This document shows positions 24,880 to 33,611 of a DNA stretch of 64,000 nt, piece by piece. Location: positions 1,054,001 through 1,118,000 of the forward strand of contig NZ_JAIWPJ010000001.1 in NCBI RefSeq assembly GCF_020515625.1, given 5' to 3'. This stretch comes from Natrinema amylolyticum. GTDB taxonomy: Archaea; Halobacteriota; Halobacteria; Halobacteriales; Natrialbaceae. The notes beneath the pieces are model-generated. The model did not search any database, was not told where the DNA came from, and saw nothing but the letters and a program-made list of their open reading frames with translations. Position numbers and translations under genes: made by a program. How positions within the stretch are numbered: the stretch's first letter is position 1; each line of letters starts with the position of its first letter.

Positions 24880-25110
24880 ATGAGTTCACAGCAACACCGC
24901 TCCGCGACACAGATCGATCCGGTTCCCGACGACCTCGAGTCAGCACAGGCGAAACTCGTCTACATCTATCTCGACGTGGTCGAGGGCGCAACGGTCGACG
25001 AACTGGAGGAGATACTGGCGATGAAGAAGATCAACATTCTGAGTATACTGAACTCGCTTTCGAGTGCCGGCTACGTCGAACGGACCGGGTCGGAGTACGC
25101 CGCGAACTGA
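24880..25110 (+). CDS. Small winged-helix/HTH protein (TrmB/MarR-like)
   Basis: 76 residues. After a polar N-terminus, residues 18-72 form a helix-turn-helix: SAQAKLVYIYLDVVEGATVD, then LEEILAMKKINILSILNSLS (recognition helix region) and AGYVERTGSEYA, which reads like a wing strand. It has no effector domain. Such single-domain proteins are common in haloarchaea as transcription regulators. It converges on glnA with a 154-base gap in between, so a role in nitrogen control is only a suggestion from proximity. Confidence 0.8.
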   Translation: MSSQQHRSATQIDPVPDDLESAQAKLVYIYLDVVEGATVDELEEILAMKKINILSILNSLSSAGYVERTGSEYAAN

Positions 25111-25264
25111 CCGGGAGGCAGTGCCACCGACAGCGTCGAGTCGTTGTTCTCGCCGTGCCGTCGAAAATGAAATCGATTCGCGGGGAGTCGCTTCGGTGCG
25201 GGCATCGGGTTCCACGCCGTCGGAGCGACGGTGCCGAGAGCCAGCGGTCGTCGCAGTCGGTCAG

Positions 25265-26617
25265 TTAGAACGTCTCGAGGTAGCGGTCGAGTTCCCAGTC
25301 GGAGACGTCGACGAGGTAGTCCTCGAACTCCTGGCTCTTGGCCTCGACGAACTTGGGTCCGACGTGCTCGCCGAGCGCGCTGTAGATGACTTCGTCCTCC
25401 TCTAAGGCCTCGACGGCCTCGCCGAGGTTCGTCGGCAGCGTGTCGATGCCGTACTCCTCGCGTTTCTCCTCGTCGAACTCGTAGATGTTCTCTCGGACCG
25501 GGTCGGGGCAGTCGAGGTCGCGCTCGACGCCGTCGAGACCCGCGTGGATGAGCGCCGCGAGCGCGAGGTAGGGATTACACGATGGATCGGGGAAGCGGGC
25601 CTCGATGCGCGAGGCGGCCGGGACGCGGGCGGCCGGCTTGCGGATCAGCGCCGAGCGGTTACGGTCCGACCAGGCGACGTAGACCGGTGCCTCGTAGCCG
25701 GGCACCAGGCGCTTGTAGCTGTTGACGGTAGGGTTCGAGACCGCCGTGATCGCCGGTGCGTGCTCGAGGATCCCGGCGATAAAGGAGTGGGCGGTCTCCG
25801 AGAGGTCGAACTCGTCGTCCTCGTCGTGGAACGCGTTCTCGCCGTCCTCGAACAGCGAGAGGTGCGTGTGCATGCCCGAGCCGTTGATGCGCGGGATCGG
25901 TTTCGGCATGAACGTCGCGTGCTGGTCGTGCTTGGCGGCGATCGCGCGGACGACGGTCCGGAACGTCGCGACGTTGTCGGCCGTCGAGAGCGCGTCGTCG
26001 TACTCGAAGTTGATCTCGTGTTGGCCCTTGGCGACCTCGTGGTGGCTCGCTTCGATCTCGAAGCCCATGTCCTCGAGGCCGTAGATGATGTCCCGGCGAA
26101 CGTCGCTGGCGAGGTCTTTCGGCGCGAGGTCGAAGTAGCCGCCGTGGTCGCCCGTCTCGGTCGTCGCGCGGCCGTCCTCGTCCTCTTCGAAGAGGAAGAA
26201 CTCCGGCTCGGGTGCGGCGTTGACCGTGTATCCGAGCTCGTCGGCGCGCTCGAGGGCGTTCTTGAGAACGCGTCGCGGATCGCCCTCGAAGGGCTCGCCC
26301 GTCGACGTATCGATGACGTCACAGATCATGCGGGCCGACGCGCCGTCCTCGCGGTTCTGCCACGGGAGGACCGCGAACGTGTCGGGATCGGGTTTGAGCC
26401 GCATGTCCGACTCCTGAATGCGCACGAACCCTTCGATCGAGGAGCCGTCAAAGTAAATCCCCTCGGTGAAGGCCTTCTCGGCCTGTCGGGCCGGCACGGA
26501 GACGTTCTTGACCGTCCCCAGAATGTCGGTAAACTGCAGGCGAAGGAAGTCGATGTCTTCCTCCTCGATTTCGTCCAGTACCTCCTCTTCCGCAGCGGTC
26601 AGATTTCCGTTCGTCAT
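25265..26617 (-). CDS. glnA: Glutamine synthetase, type I
   Basis: 450 residues, normal for GSI. Visible signatures are DGSSIEGF (near residue 57), [10 protein letters not shown], the active-site [10 protein letters not shown] near 245, [13 protein letters not shown] (ATP/glutamate region) and [19 protein letters not shown]. It makes glutamine from glutamate, ammonia and ATP in the cytoplasm. I chose ATG 26617 ([17 protein letters not shown]) because it fits the family N-terminus; the frame extends 22 codons further upstream. A TATA-like GTTTTAATAG on the coding strand lies about 34 bases upstream. The final TLETF differs from the adenylylation-type bacterial enzymes. Confidence 0.97.
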   Translation of the reverse strand: MTNGNLTAAEEEVLDEIEEEDIDFLRLQFTDILGTVKNVSVPARQAEKAFTEGIYFDGSSIEGFVRIQESDMRLKPDPDTFAVLPWQNREDGASARMICDVIDTSTGEPFEGDPRRVLKNALERADELGYTVNAAPEPEFFLFEEDEDGRATTETGDHGGYFDLAPKDLASDVRRDIIYGLEDMGFEIEASHHEVAKGQHEINFEYDDALSTADNVATFRTVVRAIAAKHDQHATFMPKPIPRINGSGMHTHLSLFEDGENAFHDEDDEFDLSETAHSFIAGILEHAPAITAVSNPTVNSYKRLVPGYEAPVYVAWSDRNRSALIRKPAARVPAASRIEARFPDPSCNPYLALAALIHAGLDGVERDLDCPDPVRENIYEFDEEKREEYGIDTLPTNLGEAVEALEEDEVIYSALGEHVGPKFVEAKSQEFEDYLVDVSDWELDRYLETF

Positions 26618-26646
26618 CTTCTGCTCGCCTAAGCCAACGGATTCTA

Positions 26647-26656
26647 CTATTAAAAC
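26647..26656 (-). promoter_or_regulatory. glnA promoter TATA box
   Basis: GTTTTAATAG on the coding strand (26656-26647) is centred about 34 bases before ATG 26617, giving a short leader of about 7 bases. AACGTACGTT, a 10-base palindrome at 26703-26712, lies about 50 bases further upstream and might be an operator. No regulator of this gene is identified. Confidence 0.5.
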
Positions 26657-26849
26657 TCTACTGTTGTTGGCGAATATCCGCAAATAGCTCGAAAAGTGGT
26701 CAAACGTACGTTGTAATATGATATATTCGGAGTGCGGATGACATCGGACGAAAAACTCACGTCAAAATTGAATAGTCGTTCGGATGCCGCCATCACCACC
26801 GTCGGTAATTGTCGCTTGCGGTCGGTCCGGCCGTCGCTCGACGAATCGG

Positions 26850-27206
26850 TTAGCGGGTTCCGAAACGCCCGCGGATACCAGCGGTCGCTCCGACACCGAC
26901 GAACGCGGCCAGACTCGAGACCCCGACGTCGACGCTCACTCGCCAGATCGCCGCCGACGCGCGGACCGCCCGCTCCCAGGCCACCAGTGGTCCGTTCGTC
27001 GCTCGCTCGCGCGATGAATTGGTCGACTGCGGCCGTTTCGCGAGCGTCGTCTCACAACCGGGGCAGACGTACGCATCGTACCGGTCTCGAGATTCCACTA
27101 GCCAGTCACCGTCGACCGGACTCGAGTGGTCGCACTCCCAGCAGAACAGCGTCGCTTTCCGGGGGGTCGGCGCACCGTCGTCGTGGTCAGTTGCGGGCCG
27201 AGTCAT
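26850..27206 (-). CDS. Haloarchaeal zinc-ribbon protein (DUF8106-like)
   Basis: 118 residues. The central zinc ribbon has FCWECDHSSPVDGDW and YVCPGCETTLAKRP (two CxxC pairs about 27 residues apart). The C-terminal region is weakly hydrophobic (SSLAAFVGVGATAGIRGRF) and could be membrane-associated. This arrangement matches a conserved haloarchaeal family of unknown function. A TATA-like CTTTATAG on the coding strand lies about 25-31 bases before ATG 27206. Confidence 0.78.
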   Translation of the reverse strand: MTRPATDHDDGAPTPRKATLFCWECDHSSPVDGDWLVESRDRYDAYVCPGCETTLAKRPQSTNSSRERATNGPLVAWERAVRASAAIWRVSVDVGVSSLAAFVGVGATAGIRGRFGTR

Positions 27207-27421
27207 CGAGCGTTGGTACAGGACCCAGCTATAAAGTCACACTCCGTAATCAGTTCACACAATACAATTTCCCGGTGAATCTTCGATACGACACCGTCAA
27301 CCGAGCCGGGAAATGCGCAGTGGTCACGTGACTCTGGCCCACGAGTGACCGACGAGGCCGTCGCTCTCGAGTCGCCTCGACGTCCGTCAGGGGTTTCCGC
27401 CGAGGATCCGTAGCCGCGACT

Positions 27422-27772
27422 ATGGCCGCAACCAGCAAACCGAGCCGATTTGAGACGGGCGAAGAGCTCGACGAGTTCGTGGCGAGCCACGACGTTGCGC
27501 TCGTGGAGTTCTACACCAGCGGCTGTGCGCTGTGTCAGGCGATGGAACCGGTACTCGGTAACGTCGCCCGCGCGACGGACGTCGCGATCGGAATGGTCAA
27601 TCCCGGCGACGACATCGAACTCGTCGACCGGTTCGACATTCGGTCGGTGCCGACGCTGATCCTGTTCGAGGACGGAGCGGAGACCGCGCGGCTGGCGGAG
27701 GGGTTCCAGGGCGGTGACGCGGTGACCGACTTCCTCGAAACCCACGTTCCGACCGCCGTCGACGCCGACTGA
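27422..27772 (+). CDS. Thioredoxin family protein with CALC active site
   Basis: 116 residues with the thioredoxin fold. VALVEFYTSGCALCQAMEP contains the redox pair in the form C-A-L-C, and SVPTLILFEDG carries the conserved cis-proline after SV. The dipeptide AL between the cysteines is unusual compared with GP or PH and suggests a specialised partner. It should reduce protein disulfides in the cytoplasm; there is no signal peptide. No operon partner is visible. Confidence 0.88.
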   Translation: MAATSKPSRFETGEELDEFVASHDVALVEFYTSGCALCQAMEPVLGNVARATDVAIGMVNPGDDIELVDRFDIRSVPTLILFEDGAETARLAEGFQGGDAVTDFLETHVPTAVDAD

Positions 27773-28042
27773 GGCGAGTAGTCGACGGCGCGTCGATCGA
27801 CACACCCTTCTCACCGCTCACTCGAATTCGTCTATCGTGTCCGACCGGCGACGGTGGTCGACGAGAACGGCTCGCCCGACGGCCGCCACCACCTCGGCTC
27901 CTGAGATCGCCGGTCGACAGGGAGAGGAGACGGCGGCAGAACGGACGATACCGAACGGTCGCCCGCCGGACTCGAGATTCGAATTGATCGATTGCGCGTG
28001 CGGGCACGAGGAAGGTCTGCCGCCCGCGTCGAACTCGTGCGG

Positions 28043-28453
28043 CTACTCGTCGGGCTCGAGTTCGCTCGGATCGAGGTCGCCTGCGAGGTACCGCTCGCCC
28101 GCGTCGGTGATCTCGTAGACGCCGGGCATGTGGCGTTTCAGGAGGCCGTACTTGGCCAGTTCTCGACACCGGTAGGCCGCGAACTTCCCGGGGCAGATCC
28201 CCTCCTCTTCGAACTGGCTCGGCTCGAAGACGTCCTCCGACTGTATGAACTCGAGGATGCGCCCGTCGGCGGCGTCCATCCACCTGGCGTCGATTTCCGA
28301 TCCGGCGTCGGCATAGATCGGGGCTCCGGCCTTCGTCTCGACAACGTGTCCACCCTCCGCGTGGCTGTGAGCCTCCGTTTCGACCGTGATATCGGTGTCT
28401 GTCTCGACACCGGTGTCCCTCTCCGCATCGGCGTCGGAAGTGTGGTCGTCCAT
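28043..28453 (-). CDS. Winged-helix regulator with acidic His-containing N-terminus (phiH1 repressor-like)
   Basis: 136 residues. The first 55 residues are Asp/Thr/Glu-rich and include EAHSHAEGGHVVE with three histidines. Residues about 60-125 form a winged helix: DGRILEFIQSEDVFEPSQF, CPGKFAAYRCRELAKYGLLK and VYEITDAGERYLAGDL. The same domain type occurs in haloarchaeal repressors related to phage phiH1 repressor. The target is unknown. The neighbouring gene on the right is also on the minus strand, separated by 135 bases. Confidence 0.8.
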   Translation of the reverse strand: MDDHTSDADAERDTGVETDTDITVETEAHSHAEGGHVVETKAGAPIYADAGSEIDARWMDAADGRILEFIQSEDVFEPSQFEEEGICPGKFAAYRCRELAKYGLLKRHMPGVYEITDAGERYLAGDLDPSELEPDE

Positions 28454-28588
28454 GTGGGGACGTTGGATCCCCTTCCAGGAGTATGTTTACGTCTCGGTTC
28501 GCCGGGAGAGTACAGCGCGGGCGTCTCGATCGGTACGGCTCCCCGGTTTCGGACGATACGCTGCGCGTGAGAGGAAGAACGCGTCCGG

Positions 28589-29023
28589 TTACGACTGCGA
28601 CCGCTCCGGTACGTCGTAATCGACGTGAACGTTCGGGGTGGTCGCCGGCGTCCGGCCCGTGATCCCGCGATCGACAAATGTCACGTCAGTCAACTCGCCG
28701 CTGAACCGAACCGTCACCGTGCCGTTCTCGACCGTTCCCTCGACCGTCGTCCCCGAGAGGACGGTCACGTCAGTCACCTCGTCCTCGTCGGCCGGTTCGA
28801 TCTCGCCGTCGACAGTGAGTTCGAAACTCGAGGGCACTCCCTGACCGATGATCGTCAGCGTGTTCGGGAGGGTGCTCGCACCGGCACTGTCCGCTCCCGT
28901 CCTCGTCGCTGCGACGGTCGCCGTCGCGGTCGTGTCGGTGCTGTAGAATGCTGCGTCCTCGGTCTCGCTCTCGGCTGCGACGACCCCGGTATCGGGGTCG
29001 ACTGTCGCTTTCTCGCGTGCCAT
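28589..29023 (-). CDS. Conserved haloarchaeal protein of unknown function
   Basis: 144 residues, Thr/Val/Glu-rich with alternating beta-strand-like pattern (LPNTLTIIGQGVPSSFELTV, then DVTVLSGTTVEGTVENGTV). No signal peptide or transmembrane segment is visible, and no catalytic motif. It looks like a single beta-sandwich domain. The start ATG 29023 gives MAREKATVDPDTG. No function can be assigned. Confidence 0.7.
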   Translation of the reverse strand: MAREKATVDPDTGVVAAESETEDAAFYSTDTTATATVAATRTGADSAGASTLPNTLTIIGQGVPSSFELTVDGEIEPADEDEVTDVTVLSGTTVEGTVENGTVTVRFSGELTDVTFVDRGITGRTPATTPNVHVDYDVPERSQS

Positions 29024-29227
29024 ATGGTGGGTAGAGTCGGGTATGACAGTATAAGCCTTCTCACTGAACTAACGGTCGGATCCGACGAAATATATCCTCT
29101 CGAGCGGAACGTCGACGAAATTTTGAACGAACGCGCTGGATTTCGCTCTCGTCGATCGAGGGCATCGACCACTCGCTCCTCGTTACGATTGCAGGGGCAA
29201 TGCTTGTCCCAGCGATTACCGTAGTCG

Positions 29228-29365
29228 ATGGGTATGGATTCGAAACGGCCCGACGTCCGACTCGACGACAAGCCCGATGAGGACGGTCTCGTCACCAAAC
29301 GGGACCGAGAGGATCGATCCGCCCGCTCGCTCGTCGACAGGATCCGCGAGTACTTCAGTCGCTGA
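29228..29365 (+). CDS. Small basic/acidic protein of 45 residues, unknown function
   Basis: The frame ATG 29228 to TGA 29363-29365 encodes MGMDSKRPDVRLDDKPDEDG and then a helical DREDRSARSLVDRIREYF segment. The ATG at 29234 is the alternative start. Codon use (GAC, CGA, CTC, GTC) is typical of the host and the C-terminus is amphipathic. It converges on the zinc protein at 29395-29622. The gene is plausible but unproven because of its length. Confidence 0.5.
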   Translation: MGMDSKRPDVRLDDKPDEDGLVTKRDREDRSARSLVDRIREYFSR

Positions 29366-29394
29366 TTCGAGGGCGGTCAACGGGCCGAGAGCGT

Positions 29395-29622
29395 TCAGTC
29401 GGCGTCCTCGAGGAGTCCGAGTTCGGTGGCGACGAGATCCGCGATGCGGTCGGCGACATCGGGATCGACCTCGGCGACGTCGTCGCCGTCGTGGAGCTGG
29501 TTATTGTGTCGTTCGATCGCGTCGGCGACGTCCGAGAGCGGAACGCGGGAAGTCGTTTCACAGTCAGGACAGACGACCGGGACGCGCGGCGCGTCCCCGT
29601 CCGACTCGCTTGTGTTCGTCAT
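29395..29622 (-). CDS. Small zinc-binding CxxC protein
   Basis: 75 residues. A single CPDC motif (VVCPDCETTSRVPLSDVADA) is followed by a His/Asn-rich helical segment (IERHNNQLHDGDDV) and an acidic C-terminus. The four metal ligands could be two Cys and two His. Similar haloarchaeal microproteins are common and mostly uncharacterised. No neighbour suggests a role. Confidence 0.75.
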   Translation of the reverse strand: MTNTSESDGDAPRVPVVCPDCETTSRVPLSDVADAIERHNNQLHDGDDVAEVDPDVADRIADLVATELGLLEDAD

Positions 29623-30033
29623 TTGTCGGGTATCTCGCGTCGACCGGTAAAACCTAATTGGTTCGAGCGACGGCTGAGTCGCGTCGCCGTTCGGAGCGGT
29701 CAGCCGGTCAGCATTGCTATGCTATACCAAGTCATATCGGCCGTTCACCGAATTCTGCCGTCCGTTTCCGCCGCTTTTCCCGCGAATTGGCCAGCAGTAT
29801 TATTGTGGTCCGAGCGAACAGTCAGGTAGACGGGGGGTACGACAGTCTGTCGGTGGGTGACCCCATCCGATCCGTCCGCCCCGTCGTGACGTGCGAGGAG
29901 CTCCATGGTTCCCGGCTACATCTGTAGCCGTTCCCTGTCTTTCGGCCGACTCGTCTCTCGCCGAGTCGTGACACCGTACTGGATTCCGTCCGAATCGAAC
30001 TGTGACCCGAACCGACGCGCCTCGAGTCCGGCG
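29623..30033. other. 411-base gap with a short hairpin
   Basis: No gene is supported. At 29913-29930 CGGCTACA and TGTAGCCG form a perfect 8-bp stem around TC, a tight hairpin near the end of the PGF-CTERM gene that is transcribed towards it. The AT-rich stretch 29790-29815 could be a weak promoter for the CxxC gene. The rest shows nothing recognisable. Confidence 0.65.
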
Positions 30034-31017
30034 TTAGCCGCGGTTGCGGTGGCGCGCAAGGACGGCGACCGACAGCGCAATGAGGGCCGCGAGCGCGCCG
30101 AACCCGGGCATCGGACTGTCGTCTTCGGGTTCGTCGTCGATCTGCTGGTCGCTCGCGTTCGTGGTGTCGTTCGTCTCGTCCGTCTCGTCCATCTCGTTCA
30201 CGTCCGAATCGGTCGTATTCGAGCCACCGGGGTCGGACCCGCCGCCGGTCGCTGCGTCGAGTTGCAATACGACGACGACTTGTCCGTGAGAGGCCTCGGT
30301 CCGGTAGGTCCAGCCGCCGCCGGCGTCCTCGTAGGGCTCCGCGGCGGTGACCGGATCGATGTCAGTGTCCCAGCCGTCGCCTTCGGGGACCTGCTGGATG
30401 TATCCGGCGACGTCGATCTCGTCGGCGTGTTCGCCGCTGATCTCCGCTTCGCCGTACTCGATAGTCGCGTCTTCGGGATTCCCGTGCAGTTCGATACAGT
30501 GAGAGTCCATGTATCCGTCACCCTGGGCGACGTCCGGGCTCGTTCCGAACTGGTCGGCATCGAGCGGGCGATCGTAGTGGTCGGTCATGGGGAACTGGAC
30601 GGTCATCGGATCCGCGTGAGAGTGCCAACTCGTGACGTCGTTCGTCGGGATCGTGACGGACGTGTTCGGCACCGACTCGCCGACAACGTGATCACCGTTT
30701 TCGTTGACTAGCGTGACACAGACCTTACCGGAGCCGTCTCCGAGGTACGGACTCCGGTACTCGTCACGCGGGTTCTCGTAGCTGACCCAGCTGCCGTCCT
30801 CGGCAGCTGCCTCGAAGTAGGGATCGCCCGGCTCCGGTGCGGGCTCGACGTACTCCTCTTCGGAGACGGAACTGTTCGAATCCGGATCGACGATACCCGC
30901 GGACGCGCCAGCTCCCGTCGCGATGAGACTCCCGATTACGGCCAGGCCGAGTCCGAGCGCGAGCAGCCCGCGCCACCCGCCGGGAAACGGACTACGCGAT
31001 CCTCGTGATCCGAGCAT
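30034..31017 (-). CDS. Secreted protein with PGF-CTERM archaeosortase sorting signal
   Basis: 327 residues from ATG 31017 (TTG 31065 would add 16). The N-terminus has a hydrophobic segment (LLALGLGLAVIGSLIATGAG, about 17-36), likely a signal anchor. The C-terminus is a PGF-CTERM tripartite signal: MPGFGALAALIALSVAVLAR followed by basic HRNRG, the substrate motif of archaeosortase ArtA. The ectodomain includes VCVTLVNENGDHVVGESVPN, WHSHADPMTV and CIELHGNPEDAT, with several His and Cys, suggesting metal binding. An Asp/Thr-rich stretch (250-300) links the domain to the sorting signal. The core domain is not one I recognise. Confidence 0.85.
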   Translation of the reverse strand: MLGSRGSRSPFPGGWRGLLALGLGLAVIGSLIATGAGASAGIVDPDSNSSVSEEEYVEPAPEPGDPYFEAAAEDGSWVSYENPRDEYRSPYLGDGSGKVCVTLVNENGDHVVGESVPNTSVTIPTNDVTSWHSHADPMTVQFPMTDHYDRPLDADQFGTSPDVAQGDGYMDSHCIELHGNPEDATIEYGEAEISGEHADEIDVAGYIQQVPEGDGWDTDIDPVTAAEPYEDAGGGWTYRTEASHGQVVVVLQLDAATGGGSDPGGSNTTDSDVNEMDETDETNDTTNASDQQIDDEPEDDSPMPGFGALAALIALSVAVLARHRNRG

Positions 31018-31448
31018 GGTCACTTCCCGCCCCCGGTTTCGGTTCCGTGTGAATTGATCGGACAACTGTTCCGCGACGACGACTGTCGTGTGACAGTACC
31101 GGTCATCAAACTGAGGTACCGGATTCGCCGTTCTATATATGAGCAGCGTACCCGGGGAGTAGCAGGCTGCTACCCGGAGTAGGCGGCCGTTTGAACGATC
31201 AGTTGCAATCGAAACCGGTCGCTACCGGACTCACCGTTGGAATGGGTACCGGACTCGCCATCGAGATCACTCGCGGCCGGTATCGCTTCCGACCCGGCTT
31301 GCGAACTGGCCTCCTGCTCCGTGGGTCCGCATCGTCTCTGGGAGCGAGAGTTGTTGTATGTAATCCAGCTTGGTGTGGTTAGATAGTATAGAGTTCTGGT
31401 AGATTGGATTCAGTTAAACTTAACACCCATCATTTGGCAGTGAGTGGT
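31018..31448. other. Divergent regulatory region between PGF-CTERM gene and permease gene
   Basis: The minus-strand CTCATATATAGAA (31143-31131) is a TATA-like box about 115 bases before the PGF-CTERM ATG. On the plus side GTTAAACTTAAC (31413-31424) lies about 30 bases before the permease ATG. GTACCGG occurs at 31096-31102 and 31116-31122, 20 bases apart (two helical turns), and again near 31243. CCCGGGGAGTAG (about 31151-31162) is echoed by CCCGGAGTAG just downstream. A 63-codon frame at 31191-31382 is not convincing. Confidence 0.55.
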
Positions 31449-32846
31449 ATGGCAGAGAACGACAGTGATTTCGAGCGTATCTTGACGAAGAAAGACCTCT
31501 TCGTGCTCGCGTTCGGTGCGATGATCGGCTGGGGATGGATCATCCAGACCGGGTTCTGGATCGACGAAGCCGGTGTGACCGGCTCCGTTCTCGGCTTCGT
31601 CGTGGGCGCGATTATGGTCAGTATCGTCGGACTAATTTACGGCGAACTCGCCTCCGCGCTGCCGTTCGTCGGCGGAGAACACGTGTACAGCTTTCGGGCG
31701 CTCGGTCCGCTTTGGTCGTTCGTCTGCACGTGGTCGCTCGTCCTCGGCTACGTCGGCGTCGTCGTGTTCGAGGTCGTCGCACTGCCGTCCGCGATGGCAT
31801 ATATCGTCCCCGGATTCAACGTCCTCGAGCTCTGGACGGTCGCCGGTGAGCCGGTGTACGCGTCCTGGATTCTCGTCGGCGGGATCGGTGCGATCGTGAT
31901 GACGGCGCTCAACTATCGCGGCGTGAAACCCGCGGCGCAGTTCCAGACGTTCCTGACGCTCGTCATCGCCCTCGCCGGGATCATGCTCGTCGTCGGGGCA
32001 CTGTTCAACGGGCAGACACAGGCGAACCCGCCGCTCTCGGACGTCGGGACGGCCGGCGTCGCCACGGTCGCGATCATGACGCCGTTCATGTTCGTCGGGT
32101 TCGACGTGATCCCGCAGTCGGCCGAAGAAGCGGACGTCCCGCCCCGTCTCATCGGACTTCTCATTCCGGCGTCGGTCACGCTGGCCGCACTGTTCTACAT
32201 CGGCGTCATCTGGGCGTCCGGGCAGGCGATGCCCGGCGTCGAACTCGTCGAGAGCCCGCTGCCGGCCGCCGCAGCCATGGAAACGATCTTCGATAGCCAA
32301 CTAATCGGTCGTATCATGGCGCTGGCCGGAATCGCGGGGATCCTCACGAGCTGGAACTCCTTCCTGCTCGGGGCCAGTCGTGCCGTCTTCGCGCTCGCCG
32401 ATTCCGGCATGATCCCGAAGCGGATCAACACGCTCCACCCCGAGTACAACACGCCCTCGACCGCCGTCCTCCTCATCGGCGGCCTCTCGGTCTTCGCACC
32501 GCTGTTCGGCGAACAGATGTTGGTCTGGATCGTCAACGCGAGCGGGCTCGGCCTCGTCGTCGCGTGGTTCCTCGTGGTCGTTTCCTTCTTCGTGCTCCGC
32601 CGTCGCGAGCCCGAACTGAACCGACCGCTCGAGCTCCCGTTCGGCTACGCGTTCGGTGCCGCCGGACTCGTCCTGACGCTCGGATTCATCGGGCTCTACC
32701 TCCCGGGCGGCCCGTCGGCGCTCGTCTGGCCCTACGAATGGGGGATCGTCCTCTTCTGGGCGCTGCTCGGCGTAGTCCTCTACGGCAGCTCGTCGACGGA
32801 CGCGGACCTCGAGCTGGCGGATCTGGAGACGGAGGAACTCGAGTAG
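31449..32846 (+). CDS. APC-family amino acid permease
   Basis: 465 residues with about 12 transmembrane helices. The first helix has the APC feature FGAMIGWGWIIQTG, equivalent to the glycine-rich G-x-G substrate loop. YRGVKPAAQFQTFLT and EEADVPPRLIGLLIP are conserved segments, and FLLGASRAVFALADSGMIPK is the typical helix-8 region. The C-terminus is acidic. It should import or exchange amino acids or amines. Together with the Lrp regulator and aminotransferase next door it suggests catabolism of an imported amino acid. ATG 31449 follows a TATA-like box at the leaderless distance. Confidence 0.9.
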   Translation: MAENDSDFERILTKKDLFVLAFGAMIGWGWIIQTGFWIDEAGVTGSVLGFVVGAIMVSIVGLIYGELASALPFVGGEHVYSFRALGPLWSFVCTWSLVLGYVGVVVFEVVALPSAMAYIVPGFNVLELWTVAGEPVYASWILVGGIGAIVMTALNYRGVKPAAQFQTFLTLVIALAGIMLVVGALFNGQTQANPPLSDVGTAGVATVAIMTPFMFVGFDVIPQSAEEADVPPRLIGLLIPASVTLAALFYIGVIWASGQAMPGVELVESPLPAAAAMETIFDSQLIGRIMALAGIAGILTSWNSFLLGASRAVFALADSGMIPKRINTLHPEYNTPSTAVLLIGGLSVFAPLFGEQMLVWIVNASGLGLVVAWFLVVVSFFVLRRREPELNRPLELPFGYAFGAAGLVLTLGFIGLYLPGGPSALVWPYEWGIVLFWALLGVVLYGSSSTDADLELADLETEELE

Positions 32847-32914
32847 TCGGTTGATCGAGACCGACTCGTTGACCCGAACGGCTCCTCGAGCGGCCGAGGC
32901 GACGATTCGACCGT

Positions 32915-33406
32915 TCAGTCCTCGTCGACCGTCGACTCCACGAGCGTTTCCAGTTCGAAGTCGTTCAGCGGATGCGGTTCGTCTTTGACGGTTTCGACGA
33001 CGAACTGCGAACTCGTCCGAACGACTTCGTCGATCGCTTCGTAGTCGCTGATGAGGCGATGAACCATCTCGCGATCCGACAGGTGAGCGATGACGATGAA
33101 GTCGGTATCGCCCATCGTGAAGTACACCTGATTGACGCCCTCGATGGCAGCGAGTTGCTCCCCGACCTCCTCGTGATACTGTTTGTCGTACTCCGCGATG
33201 ACCTCCGAGATGACCGTGATCTCGAGGCCGAGTTTCTCGAGGTCGACGTCGAACAGATCGTTGGCCACGATCCCGTCCTCTTTGAGTTTCGTGAGTCGAT
33301 AGTGGACGGTCGACTTCGGAATGTCCGTGTGGTTCGAGATCTCGTCCGGACTGCCCGTTCCCAGTTCCGCGATGGCCTGTAGAATGCGAACGTTTCGCTC
33401 GTCCAT
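32915..33406 (-). CDS. Lrp/AsnC family transcriptional regulator
   Basis: 163 residues (ATG 33415 would add MRD). The N-terminal winged helix is MDERNVRILQAIAELGTGSP through STVHYRLTKLKEDGIVA, and the C-terminal RAM ligand domain includes QVYFTMGDTDFIVIAHLSDR. The protein should bind an amino acid and control nearby genes. It lies between the permease, towards which it converges, and the aminotransferase, from which it diverges. Control of the pair is likely, and a palindrome TACTATATAGTA at 33566-33577 in the divergent region is a candidate operator. Confidence 0.93.
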   Translation of the reverse strand: MDERNVRILQAIAELGTGSPDEISNHTDIPKSTVHYRLTKLKEDGIVANDLFDVDLEKLGLEITVISEVIAEYDKQYHEEVGEQLAAIEGVNQVYFTMGDTDFIVIAHLSDREMVHRLISDYEAIDEVVRTSSQFVVETVKDEPHPLNDFELETLVESTVDED

Positions 33407-33565
33407 ATCCCGCATGAGGGAGCGGGCGAATAAACAACGTTCGAACGTGAGTCGCGATAGCGGACGAAAGTCGAATCCAGTTCGACGGTTCGATCGACCG
33501 ACCGTCCCGAGTCTGTCGGTTGATCGGCGAACGCCCCCTCGAACTGCGCCATATATCGGACTAAG

Positions 33566-33587
33566 TACTATATAGTATATTTTATTA
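33566..33587 (+). promoter_or_regulatory. Aminotransferase promoter with perfect palindrome TACTATATAGTA
   Basis: The 12-base palindrome (33566-33577) overlaps the BRE side of the TATA region TATATTTTATTA (33576-33587), which is centred about 30 bases before ATG 33612. Regulator binding at the palindrome would interfere with transcription factor B. The divergent Lrp gene makes it the natural candidate. Confidence 0.5.
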
Positions 33588-33611
33588 GGATAGAGTCCAG
33601 GTATAGCCACT

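Noticed and set aside
31191-31382. 63-codon plus-strand frame in the permease upstream region
   Set aside because: No RBS or TATA at proper distance, mixed composition and no motif. The permease promoter and repeats occupy the same area.
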